64,000 bases of DNA from Desulfocurvibacter africanus subsp. africanus DSM 2603 (GTDB taxonomy: Bacteria > Desulfobacterota > Desulfovibrionia > Desulfovibrionales > Desulfovibrionaceae): contig NZ_AULZ01000002.1 of the NCBI RefSeq assembly GCF_000422545.1, positions 248,001 to 312,000 on the forward strand. Direction: 5' to 3'. This document shows, piece after piece, positions 54,049 to 63,500 of this stretch. The translations under genes were made by a program, and so were the position numbers. Position 1 is the first letter of the stretch; every line of letters begins with the position of its first letter. The notes beneath the pieces are model-generated. The model ran no database searches. It was not told the DNA's origin and saw only the letters and a list, made by a program, of their open reading frames with translations.

Positions 54049-54174
54049 AGCATTTTGCTTTTGAAAATGCTCTGCAAGCCGCGCGTCGGCATGGGTTGCC
54101 ACCGCGTAGGCGTAGGCGCAATACACTTGCGCCGTCATCGCCGGAGCGGGCGTCTTAAAGGCAATCTGCTCTAG
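54046..54174 (+). repeat. TAG-anchored multi-hairpin repeat, copy D
   Basis: Same family as copy A, with TAGAGCA at 54046-54052 and TGCTCTAG at the right edge. Its first three bases are the stop codon of the PilZ gene. It has slight changes in the second hairpin, which weaken one pair. Confidence 0.9.
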
Positions 54175-54494
54175 GATCAGACTGCCAAACCAGTGCGAGG
54201 CCGATCACGGCTTCGCGAATGCTTCCGGCACATGGCTGTGCAGGGCCGATGATTGACCTTTCCGGAAGCATTCCGAGAGAATGCCAAACTAGCGGGCTTC
54301 ACCCCAAGCGACTCTGGAGGGCGGATCCGTTTCGGCCTTGGGATCGCTCCTGCACCGTTGGCATGAAAATGTCCGCATCCAAGCTAAATCCAGGGCGGCT
54401 GGCATGTGGACTATTTACGCTTTGCGACATATAAGGGCCTCCTTGTTCGAGGTGTGAAGTATCTGCCCGCATAAGAAAAGAAGGATTATTTCGC
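54175..54494. other. Leader region of the carboxylase operon
   Basis: No gene is seen. It contains a 12-base inverted repeat with a long spacer (54217-54273) and, close to the start, AAGGA. No T-box, FapR-like or BirA-like box was recognised. Confidence 0.4.
54217..54273. promoter_or_regulatory. Spaced 12-bp perfect inverted repeat upstream of the carboxylase operon
   Basis: GAATGCTTCCGG at 54217-54228 is exactly matched by its reverse complement at 54262-54273, with 33 bases between. It could be an RNA stem or two operator half-sites for a regulator of the carboxylase genes. Confidence 0.35.
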
Positions 54495-55910
54495 GTGGTT
54501 GCGAACACTCATAAGGTTCTTATCGCCAATCGGGGCGAGATTGCTATCCGAATTGCCCAGGCTTGCATGAAGCTCGGGCACAGGTTTGTCTGCATCTATA
54601 CAAAGGAAGACCACCAGTCGGGCCATGTGGCCTTGGCCAAACGGCACGGCGGACCCAAGTCCCTGTACCGAGTCAACTCCTACCAGGACGCCAACGAGCT
54701 CATGGCCGTGGCCGATGACGCCCGCGCCACGGCGATTCACCCCGGCTACGGTTTCTTCGCCGAGGATTTCCGCTTTGCTCGCAGAGTGAGTGAGCGCGAC
54801 AATCCGCTCCTGTTCCTGGGGCCGTCCTGGAGGGTCATCCGCGAGTTGGGCGATAAGATCAACACCAAGCGGCTTGCCCGCCGCCTCGGTGTGCCAACGG
54901 TTCCCGGCTCGGATCGGCCCATCTATGACGAGATGGAGGCCGAGGAAATCGCCGAGAATCTGTTCGCCTTCCAGGCCGAGCAGGGCATCGAGCGGCCCGC
55001 TGTACTCGTCAAGGCTTCGGCGGGTGGCGGCGGTATGGGCATCGAGGAGTTGGACCGCATCGACCACTTCCGCAATGTCTTCCGGCGTATCCGCAACTAC
55101 TCCAAGCGTCAGTTCCACGACGAGGGCGTGCTCATCGAGCAGCGCGTCTTTCGCTTCAACCACCTTGAGGTGCAGATCCTGGGCGACGGCAAGGGCGAGC
55201 CGGTGCATTTCGGCACGCGCAATTGCTCGGTGCAGTCCACGGGGCGCCAGAAGCGCATCGAGGTCGCGCCGGGCTTCGCGCCAGGCGAACTCGGCTACAG
55301 CTTCGACGCGGCCAAGGTGCTCACCGACATCACGCGCCACTCCCTAAGCATGGCTCGTGAAGTGGGCTATGACAGTGTGGGAACCTGGGAGTGGATCGTG
55401 ACCCCCAAGGGCGACCCCTTCCTCATGGAGGTCAATACGCGCATCCAGGTGGAGAACGGTGTCTCGGGCATCATCTCCAAGGTGCGCGGCAACGGGCCCA
55501 CGGATCTCATTGCCGAGCAGTGTCGGGTCGGGCTCGGCCAGTCGATAGGATATGCCCAGTCGGACATCGAGTTCGACGGTGTAGGCATTGAATACCGCAT
55601 CATTGCCGAGGACCCGGATAACAGGTTCGCGCCCTGGGTCGGCCGCATCGACGAATTCACCTGGCCCGAGCAGCCTTGGCTGAGCGTGTATACCCAGGTG
55701 CCCACGGACGAGCCCTATCAGATTCCCACGGAGTTCGACCCGAACCTCGCCCTGGCCATTATCAAGGGCGACGATCTGGCACAGGCCAAGCAGCGTGGCC
55801 TCGAGTTCCTGGACCTCCTGGTGCTCAGGGGACAGGACCGCTCCGGCAGCCCGCTCAAGTCCAATCTCGATTTCCTGCGCAAGAAGACCATGAACTTGCT
55901 CGAGTTCTAG
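54495..55910 (+). CDS. Biotin carboxylase-like subunit (AccC type)
   Basis: The protein has 471 residues, starting with GTG after AAGGA. It has the biotin carboxylase layout: VLIANRGEIAIRIAQAC, the ATP-grasp glycine loop KASAGGGGMGI, and a C-terminal domain. Residues near the active site deviate: LMEVNTRIQVENGVSG replaces the usual NTRIQVEHPVTE, so the His of that loop is Asn. The enzyme would use ATP and bicarbonate to carboxylate biotin. It heads an operon with fused carboxyltransferase and a carrier-like protein; acetyl-CoA carboxylase is the likely job, but the changed residues leave room for another acyl-CoA. Confidence 0.88.
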   Translation: MVANTHKVLIANRGEIAIRIAQACMKLGHRFVCIYTKEDHQSGHVALAKRHGGPKSLYRVNSYQDANELMAVADDARATAIHPGYGFFAEDFRFARRVSERDNPLLFLGPSWRVIRELGDKINTKRLARRLGVPTVPGSDRPIYDEMEAEEIAENLFAFQAEQGIERPAVLVKASAGGGGMGIEELDRIDHFRNVFRRIRNYSKRQFHDEGVLIEQRVFRFNHLEVQILGDGKGEPVHFGTRNCSVQSTGRQKRIEVAPGFAPGELGYSFDAAKVLTDITRHSLSMAREVGYDSVGTWEWIVTPKGDPFLMEVNTRIQVENGVSGIISKVRGNGPTDLIAEQCRVGLGQSIGYAQSDIEFDGVGIEYRIIAEDPDNRFAPWVGRIDEFTWPEQPWLSVYTQVPTDEPYQIPTEFDPNLALAIIKGDDLAQAKQRGLEFLDLLVLRGQDRSGSPLKSNLDFLRKKTMNLLEF

Positions 55911-56022
55911 GGTTGATTCGCGCCGGCTGAGAGGACAAAAACGGCATCCACCATGCAACTTCCGGCGTCCATCCCAATCGCCCTCCAGGGCGGATTAGTG
56001 ATGAGGACGCGTCGACGCTCAT

Positions 56023-58275
56023 ATGGACATCGAAAAGAGAACACAGCAGCTTAAAGACCGCCTAGCCTACATCAGGGATATCTTCGGGCCCAAGCAGAAC
56101 GAGAACATGGCCATGCTTGAGTCCAAGCTTGGCGAGTTCCTGGCCAAGGAGAAGGACCTGACCATTCCGGAGCAGGTGCGCCAGGTGCAGCAGCTCGAGG
56201 ATATTTTCTCCTTCCTGGAGAATAAGCTCGACGCCGAATTGGCTCCCATGGACAAGGTGCGCATCGTGCGTCATTCGCAGCGCATCTGCCTCAAGGATAT
56301 CCTTGAGAACGTCTATGACAACTACACGGAGATCGGCGGCCAGGACGAGTACTCCATTGATCCGAGCATGCTCATCGCCAGGGCTTACATCAGCCGTCGC
56401 GTGGGGAATAAGCTGGTCAACCAGCCGGTCATGGTTATCGGTCAGGAGAAGGGGCACGGCCAGGAGTTCCGCAACGGCGGCTCCGTGAAGCCCTGGGGTA
56501 ACGCCAAGGCCCTGCACTACATGAAGGTCGCGGAAACCGAGAACATTCCCATCCATACCTTCGTGTTCACTCCCGGCTCCTACCCGATCGAGGATTATCC
56601 GGGAGCGGCTCAGCAGATCGCGCGCAACCTCTACGAGTTGGCCGCGCTGCGCGTGCCCATCGTGGCCGTGATTTCCGAAGGCGGCTCCGGCGGCGCCGAA
56701 GCCATCGGCCTGGCCGATACGCGGCTCATGCTTTCCCATGGCTATTACTCGGTCATCTCGCCCGAAGGAGCCGCGGCTATCGAAGGCAGACTGCGCCAAG
56801 GCCAGCGCGCCGAGCCTGAGCTTATCGATCGTTGCGCCCGTCAGCTCAAGATGATGGCCGAGGATAATCTGGCCGCCGGCTACATCGACCGCATCGTGCA
56901 GGAGCCTCCCTTGGGCGCGCGGCCCGAGCACTACGACTTCTTCAAGAACCTGCGCGGCGAGCTTATCTGGGCCACCAACCAGTCTGTGCTCAAGGCCAAG
57001 GGTCTGCAGCTCCTGCGCGCCAACGAGCTTAAGCGCGTTGCCAACAAGCGAGGCGTGGAGGCCGAATCCATCTTCGTGCGTTGGAGCTTGTCCTCCAAGG
57101 CCAGGGATAACCTGGTCTGGCGGCGTTACCAGAAGTTCCGCAACATGGCTCAGCACGCTTACGTAGACAAGCGTACTTTCTCGCAAAAGACGGTATCCGC
57201 TGCCCTGGACATGCTCTGGGCCACGCATTCCTTCTTCCGTTACGAATTTCTAGGCAAGCGGCACAAGAAGCTCAAGCGTTGGCTCGAGGACTTCCAGGCC
57301 GAGGCCCAGGTGCTCACGGACAAAGTGTCCGCGCCGCTTTCCGGGTTCATGCGGCTAAATGGCAAGAACGAATCCGAGGCGGTCAAGCAACTCACGGAGC
57401 TGTCTTGCCCGGACAATGGCATCTGTCTGAACGACGACCAGTGGGTTTACTTGAGCCCCAAGGCCCGTGAGGACGTTAGCGTGACCTGTCCGCGCGCGGA
57501 CAGCCATGGCTGTCTGGACCTCTGGGCGCCTGACCTGTTCGGCGACTTCGCCGGCGTATGCAGCTACTGCGGATACCATTTCCCCATGGAGCATCAATGG
57601 TATCTGTACAATGTCTTCGATCAGGGCTCCATCTACGAGTTCAACGCACGCATCGAGGCAGGCAATCCCCTGAACTTCGAGGGCTTTGACGAGAAGCTCG
57701 AAGCGGCCAAAAAGAAGATCGGCCAACGTAGCGCGTGTATGACCTTCGAGACCAGCATCCAAGGCGTGCGCATGGTCTGCGCCATGCTCATGGGAGCCTT
57801 CCGCGGCGGCAGCGTCGGGGCGGCCGAGGGCGAGAAGTTCATCCGCGCCGTGGAGCGGGCCAAGAAGAAGCATTACCCGCTGCTGGCCTACGTGCACGGC
57901 ACTGCGGGCATCCGCATCCAGGAAGGCACCAATGGTGTCATCCAGATGCCCCGCTGCACCATGGCCATACGCGACTACATCGACGAGGGCGGCCTGTACC
58001 TGGTGCTGTACGATACCAATTCCTACGCAGGTCCGCTGGCCAGCTTCCTTGGCTGCTCGCCCTACCAGTTCTCGGTGCGCTCGGCGAACATCGGCTTCGC
58101 CGGCCCAGGCGTCATCAAGGAAACCACGGGCGTGGACATCCCCCCGGACTACCACCAGGCACATCAAGCCCTGTCTCGCGGGCACATCCAAGGCATTTGG
58201 GACCGCCGCGAGGTGCGCAAGAACCTCTATCAGGCCCTCTTGACCATGGGCGGCCGCAATCTCTACTACAGGTAA
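56023..58275 (+). CDS. Fused carboxyltransferase subunits (AccA-like then AccD-like)
   Basis: The protein has 750 residues. The first half matches AccA: AYISRRVGNKLVN, VIGQEKG, KPWGNAKALHYMKVAE, FVFTPGSYPIEDYPGAA, SEGGSGGAEAIG. The second half matches AccD, with a zinc-type motif in altered spacing (C, seven residues, C, and C-x-x-C), then ESIQG-like, MLMGAFRGGSVGAAEGEKF and a C-terminal carboxyltransferase core. The order alpha-beta on one chain is a known type in some bacteria. It transfers the carboxyl group from biotin to acetyl-CoA for malonyl-CoA synthesis. It starts with ATG at 56023 after an unclear ribosome site. Confidence 0.9.
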   Translation: MDIEKRTQQLKDRLAYIRDIFGPKQNENMAMLESKLGEFLAKEKDLTIPEQVRQVQQLEDIFSFLENKLDAELAPMDKVRIVRHSQRICLKDILENVYDNYTEIGGQDEYSIDPSMLIARAYISRRVGNKLVNQPVMVIGQEKGHGQEFRNGGSVKPWGNAKALHYMKVAETENIPIHTFVFTPGSYPIEDYPGAAQQIARNLYELAALRVPIVAVISEGGSGGAEAIGLADTRLMLSHGYYSVISPEGAAAIEGRLRQGQRAEPELIDRCARQLKMMAEDNLAAGYIDRIVQEPPLGARPEHYDFFKNLRGELIWATNQSVLKAKGLQLLRANELKRVANKRGVEAESIFVRWSLSSKARDNLVWRRYQKFRNMAQHAYVDKRTFSQKTVSAALDMLWATHSFFRYEFLGKRHKKLKRWLEDFQAEAQVLTDKVSAPLSGFMRLNGKNESEAVKQLTELSCPDNGICLNDDQWVYLSPKAREDVSVTCPRADSHGCLDLWAPDLFGDFAGVCSYCGYHFPMEHQWYLYNVFDQGSIYEFNARIEAGNPLNFEGFDEKLEAAKKKIGQRSACMTFETSIQGVRMVCAMLMGAFRGGSVGAAEGEKFIRAVERAKKKHYPLLAYVHGTAGIRIQEGTNGVIQMPRCTMAIRDYIDEGGLYLVLYDTNSYAGPLASFLGCSPYQFSVRSANIGFAGPGVIKETTGVDIPPDYHQAHQALSRGHIQGIWDRREVRKNLYQALLTMGGRNLYYR

Positions 58276-58293
58276 GAAGGCGGAGAAGAAGTG

Positions 58294-58941
58294 ATGGACG
58301 TCAAGGCGCTCCTGGAGGAGATCAAGGCCTCCCCCTACGAGGAGATCGAAATCCGCGCCCCGCATACGGGCGTTATCGAGTTCGCGGTAAAAAACGCCGG
58401 CGGCAAGGTTTTTGGCCCCGCAGGTACCTGGAAGGAAAAGCCGGGCACGCTGCTGGCTCATGTCACGCGCGAGCGTAACAAGAAGCCCATTCATGCGCCG
58501 CAGAAAGGCGAAATCAAGGATATAGCCCAGGATCTCTCGGGCAAGTTCGTGGAAGCGGGCACCAGGCTCATGACCCTGCGGCACTTCCTGTCGCGCGACG
58601 AGGTCATCGAGGCCATCCTCAAGAAGACTCTGCACCTGGTCACCGCGCCGGAAAAAGCCAAGTACTACTTCGTTCCCGAAGTGGACCAGAAGATCAAGGC
58701 CTCGGGCATCCGTTCGATCAAGGTGACGGACGGCATGGATCTGTTTATCATGTCGCGCATGAAGCGCGAGGCACTGGTCAGTTACAAGGGGCCCGAAGGC
58801 CAGATATACTCGGCCTATTTCGCCTATGGAGAGAACATCGACAGCGGACAGCCGCTGATCGGCGTCTGCCCCGGTGATCAGTTTTCCATGATTCAGGAAG
58901 TGGTGGCCCAGGTGCGTAGCGAGTGGAAGGAAATCGACTGA
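58294..58941 (+). CDS. Biotin/lipoyl attachment-like carrier protein with no canonical AMKM
   Basis: The protein has 215 residues from the ATG at 58294; a GTG one codon upstream is also possible. Lipoyl-like half-motifs are visible: IRAPHTGVIEF, then KPIHAPQKGEIKDIAQDLSGKFVEAGTRLMTL, and again GPEGQIYSAYFAYGENIDSGQPLIGV. The usual biotinylated AMKM is missing; where it would be in the first half the chain reads RERNKK, and the only Met-Lys candidate is SRMKRE in the second half. It follows the fused carboxyltransferase by 18 bases and is probably its carrier partner, although the biotin site is uncertain. Confidence 0.72.
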   Translation: MDVKALLEEIKASPYEEIEIRAPHTGVIEFAVKNAGGKVFGPAGTWKEKPGTLLAHVTRERNKKPIHAPQKGEIKDIAQDLSGKFVEAGTRLMTLRHFLSRDEVIEAILKKTLHLVTAPEKAKYYFVPEVDQKIKASGIRSIKVTDGMDLFIMSRMKREALVSYKGPEGQIYSAYFAYGENIDSGQPLIGVCPGDQFSMIQEVVAQVRSEWKEID

Positions 58942-58976
58942 TGCGCGCCGCCTGAAGGGCGGCCGAGGAGGCGAAC

Positions 58977-59333
58977 ATGGGCGAGGTGCTCCAGGTGCGG
59001 GTCATGGCCCAGACGTACAAGCCCGAGAGCGTGGAACGCCGCTGGCCCACGCTTTCAAAGCTGGCTTGGCCGGCTCCTTCGCCCGCTTGGCCGCACAAGG
59101 GGGTCATGGAGTTGCCCGAAGCTTTGTTCGAGCAAATCTCCCTGGGCGAGTGGCCCAAGGACAGGCAGGAAGTCCTGCGTGGTCCCGTTTCCGGGTTATT
59201 GGGCATTCGCGGCAAGCTTTCCTCGGCTCTGGCCGACTGGAAACCCCAGGAAGCCGATGCCTTGAGCTATCAGCTTGAGGAAGCCTTGGACGAGCTGGAA
59301 AAAAGAGCCGCCGAAGCGTTATTGAGCGAGTGA
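58977..59333 (+). CDS. Conserved hypothetical protein of the carboxylase operon
   Basis: The protein has 118 residues with GAGGAGG before the start. The N-terminal half is Pro/Trp-rich (RRWPTLSKLAWPAPSPAWP), the rest is helical, ending QLEEALDELEKRAAEALLSE. No signal peptide or known family was recognised. It lies 35 bases after the carrier gene and just before a terminator, so it is likely the last gene of the operon. Confidence 0.65.
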   Translation: MGEVLQVRVMAQTYKPESVERRWPTLSKLAWPAPSPAWPHKGVMELPEALFEQISLGEWPKDRQEVLRGPVSGLLGIRGKLSSALADWKPQEADALSYQLEEALDELEKRAAEALLSE

Positions 59334-59658
59334 GAGGCTGGCAGGCTGAATCCGAGCGCTGCCGCCTACGTGTATAGAATTCATCGAGCGCACGGCCACC
59401 ACATGCTGAAGGTGGCCGTGCGCATTTCAGATCAGATCGCAGCCCTCATGTGCTGCGCTTTTCAATTCATGCCTGCCGTATTGTTGCCCGCCATTGTCAC
59501 CTGACGGCCCTGCACTCGGGCCGTGCTCAGTCGAACCTCGTTACTGACGAATTATGTGGCGGAAGCTTCGGGCCAAAAGGCGAGGTCGATGAGGTACGAG
59601 GTCGACATTTCCCTATCGGTCAGCTTGCGTAACGCTGCAAGCCGTATGCATGCCCGAT
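59334..59658. other. Convergent gap after the carboxylase operon
   Basis: Apart from the terminator at 59388-59423 no feature is seen. A 60-codon plus frame in it has no ribosome site and no protein-like composition. Confidence 0.5.
59388..59423 (+). terminator. Terminator of the carboxylase operon
   Basis: GCGCACGGCCACC at 59388-59400 pairs perfectly with 59411-59423 over a 10-base loop, followed by ATTTC. The convergent BON gene on the minus strand may use it too. Confidence 0.8.
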
Positions 59659-60204
59659 CTACCTGACCACGCGCAGCAGCGATTTGACCTTTCGAGCCTC
59701 ATCCACGGTCTGGACTTCGGACAAGAGCTTGGCTTCCGTCTCCCTGCTGTCCACCTCGCCGGTTAACACCACGACACACTGAAAGACCGTCAGGTTGACG
59801 CTGTGGGGCGCATCCTTCCCGTCCGCGTCCAAGGCTGTCAGCACTCGGCTTTGGATGCGTGCGTTGTCCAAGGATGAGCAGACAGGCTGCTGGGGCTTGG
59901 GCAGCACATAAGTGGTCACGGAGCGGACGTCCTGCACGGATTTGGCGAGAGTCACGACCAGGTCCAGCTCTTCGGGGCTGCCGGCTTCGCCCACGAGGTA
60001 GACATGCCTGCCATAGGAATACGGCTGGATGTCCAGGAACGTGATCATTTCATTCTTAAGATAGCGCGTGGATATTTCTGCTACAATGCGCTCGTCCACC
60101 GCCTGCGGCGATGGCGGCTCCTCGGATCGGAACAGGGCCGGCATAGCGCAACCGGTCAGAAGGAGCAGCACGGCTGCCAGGCAGCCTGTTAAAGCCGGAA
60201 TCAT
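59659..60204 (-). CDS. BON-domain lipoprotein
   Basis: The protein has 181 residues from the ATG at 60204 (GGAGCG upstream); an in-frame start 11 codons earlier is rejected because the signal peptide begins here. The lipobox is LLLTGC. Two BON domains follow (about residues 35-105 and 110-180), with the typical VVLTGEVDSRETEAKLLSEVQTV and YLVGEAGSPEELDLVVTLAKSV. BON lipoproteins bind phospholipid or the envelope and help keep outer membrane integrity, as in OsmY/DolP. It is divergent from the FAD/Fe-S gene. Confidence 0.88.
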   Translation of the reverse strand: MIPALTGCLAAVLLLLTGCAMPALFRSEEPPSPQAVDERIVAEISTRYLKNEMITFLDIQPYSYGRHVYLVGEAGSPEELDLVVTLAKSVQDVRSVTTYVLPKPQQPVCSSLDNARIQSRVLTALDADGKDAPHSVNLTVFQCVVVLTGEVDSRETEAKLLSEVQTVDEARKVKSLLRVVR

Positions 60205-60542
60205 GGTCGCTCCATCTTTCGTGTATAGATCAATCACGTGGTAGATTTAAATGTTTCCCCAAAAGCGCCTGCCGGCGTGCCGAGCAAGTGATACTCTCCT
60301 AACGCCGCACAAGGACGAGCACTTATTGGGGAATGACAGCAAGATTCGTGACAGTTACTGCCGTCGACGAGCCTTACACCAGCGCAAGTGTTTAACCTGT
60401 CTGGATAAGCATTCGGATGCCGATGCTTGCACATGGTAGACCAGATGCGCGAGTACTTTGGCTTGTCAATCGCCGGTTGAGGATTTATTCTGATATCTTT
60501 CCTTAAGCAACAAACTCGCGCCATCTGCGCAGCCAAATAGCC
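60205..60542. other. Divergent intergenic region
   Basis: This gap lies between the BON lipoprotein (minus) and the FAD/Fe-S protein (plus), so both promoters should be here. No clear box or inverted repeat was recognised; short open frames in it lack protein-like composition. Confidence 0.4.
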
Positions 60543-63500
60543 ATGCCCAAGAAAGGTCCGCATATTTCCATTCCCGAGGAACGCCTCGTCCCCAGGGTTC
60601 TCGGCCTGAGCCTGGAACAGTTCGCCCAATGGCCCGAGTCCGTCCGGGAATTGGGGGTGGAGCTCGCCGCGGAGCTGTTCCTCGTACGCTGCAATCCCTT
60701 TATCGACGCGGCCCTGGTGCGCCAGAGCGTGGGAGCGAGGCTGACCCGCAGTCTGCCCACTTTGTCGGGCGAATATCCGCACATGTTCCGCGAGGCCGTG
60801 AACACTTTCTGGCGCGGCTATGACGAGGACCAGTTCATCAAGAATGAAATCGTGCGCCGCCTGGAGGCCTTGCTGCCGCCTGAGAGCATGGTCCATGAGC
60901 CGGGCAGCCTCATCGAGACGTCCACCGATGCAACGGACCTGCGCATGGAGCTGCCGCTGCTCATGGTATCGCCGCAGACCACGGCCGAGGTTCAGGCCAT
61001 CGTGCGACTGGCTGGCGAGATGGGCTTCTTCCTCGTGCCGCGCGGCGGCGGCACGGGCCTGACCGGCGGCGCAGTGCCCGCGTTGCGGCGCACGGTCATT
61101 CTCAGCCTGTCGCGCATGAAGACCATCTATCCGGTGGACACGGAGAACAAGGTTCTCTGCGCCCAGGCCGGCGTGCTGACCCTCAACGCCATAAAGGCGG
61201 CCGAGAAGGCCGGCCTGCTGTTCACCGTGGACCCGGCGTCCAAGGCCGGCTCGTCCATCGGCGGCAACATCTCCGAAAACTCCGGCGGGCCGTTCGCCTT
61301 CGAGTACGGCACCACCCTCGACAACATCCTGTCCTTCAAGCAGGTCATGCCCGACGGCAGCTTGGTGGAGGTGCGCCGCAAGGATCACCCGCGGCACAAG
61401 ATCATGCCCGGCGAGTCGGCCGTGTTCGAAGTGCTGGACGAGTCCGGCGGGCTCCTGCGCACCGTGACCCTGAGCGGGGACGAGATTCGCGGGCCGGGCC
61501 TGGGCAAGGACGTGAGCAACAAGTTCCTGGGCGGCTTGCCCGGCGTGCAGAAGGAAGGCGTGGACGGCGTCATCGTCGAGGGCTGCTTCACCCTGTATGA
61601 CACGCTCAAGCTTTCGCGCACCCTGTGCCTGGAGTTTTTCGGTCGCAGCATGCACAACGCCATGCTCGTCATCAAGGACGTAGTGGGCCTGCGTGACCGC
61701 ATTCGACAGGAAGGCGACCTGGTCAAGATCTCCTCCCTGGAGGAGTTCAACAGCAAGTACGTACAGGCCATCGGCTACCAGAAAAAATCCGCTCGCTATG
61801 AGGGCGAGCCGATCTCGGTACTCCTGCTCCAGCTCGACTCCGACGATGCGCAGGCCCTGGATGCCGCCGTGAGCGCCATCGTGGACCTAGCCGAGCCCTA
61901 CGAGGGCGTGGACATTTTCGTGGCCCGCGACGACAAGGAGGCCGAGCACTTCTGGGAGGACCGTCACAAGCTCTCGGCCATCGCCAAGCGCACCTCGGGC
62001 TTCAAGGTCAACGAGGACATCGTCATTCCCCTGGAGGGCGTGCCGGTCTTTTCCGACTTCCTGGAAGATTTGAACCTCTATTACATGGCGTATGCCTACC
62101 GCCTGGCCCTGCAGGAGGCCGGCAAGCTGCCTGGCCTGGACCTCAAGGACAAGTCCCTGGACCAGGAGATGATCACGTCCATGAAGATTCTGCGCGGGCA
62201 GCTCTCGGCCAAGGACATGACCGAGCAGGAGCTTGAGATCCGCGCGGCGCTGTTCTTCCAGGACCTGGAGAATCGTTATCCCAAGCTAAAGGAGCGGCTG
62301 GCCCAGGTCCTACACGACATGCGCGCCACGCGCATTGTCCTGGCCAGCCACATGCACGCGGGCGACGGCAACTGCCACGTGAACATTCCGGTCAACTCCA
62401 ACGACCCGCAGATGCTCGCTCTGGCTTACGAGGCAGCCGGCAAGGTCTTCGAGAAAGTCTTGTTCATGGGCGGCGGCGTGTCCGGCGAGCACGGCATCGG
62501 CATCACCAAGATCGCCTTTCTGCAGGAAGAGAAGATGGAGGCCCTGCGACGCTACAAGGCCGTGGTGGACCCCAAGGGCATCATCAATCCAGGCAAGCTC
62601 GTCACGCGCGAGATGGCCGTGGAGCCCTACACCTTCTCCTTCAACCGGCTCATCCAGGATCTGGCCAAGACCGCCTTGCCCGACAAGGAGCGGCTTATCA
62701 AGCTCCTGTCCGACATCCAGGTCTGCACGCGCTGCGGCAAGTGCAAGCAGGTCTGCCCCATGTACTACCCGGAGAAGGGCCTGCTCTATCATCCGCGCAA
62801 CAAGAACATGACCATCGGCGCCCTGGTGGAGGCCGTCTACTACAGCCAGATGCATGAAGGCCGTCCCGAGCAGCGACTGCTGGACAGCCTGCGCCGGCTC
62901 ACGGAGCACTGCACGGCCTGCGGCCGCTGCGCGAGCTGCCCGGTGAAGATCAACAGCGCCGACGTGACCCTGTTCATGCGCGCGTTCCTGGATGAGAAAA
63001 AGGCCGGCGGTCATCCCATCAAAACCAACGTGCTGGGCTGGCTGGCAAAGGAGCCCGAGATTCGGGCGCCCATGGCCGCCAAGGCCGCGGCCGTGGGCCA
63101 GAACCTGCAGAACCGCATGGTCGGGCTTATGCCTCCGCGCTGGCGCGATCGGCTGGCCAACCCGCTCTTTTCCGGCAAGGGGCCGGAAGTCGACTTCCGC
63201 AACCTGGCCGAAAGCCTGCACCTGAATCGGGGCTCCATCTTTGCGCCAGAGTCCCTGGAGGACGGCCGCGATGTGCCAGAGGCGGTCTTCTATTTCCCCG
63301 GCTGCGGCGCGTCGCTCTTCTCGCGCTCCATCGGCATGGCCTCGCTCTACCTGCTCATCCGCTCGGGAGTGAGCGTAATCCTGCCGCCCAAGCATCTGTG
63401 CTGCGGCTATCCGCTGCTCTCCCAGGGCATGGAGGAGGCCTATCTGGTCAACCAGGACCGCAACCTGCCGGTCATTCGCTCGGCCCTGCGCGAGGCCAAG

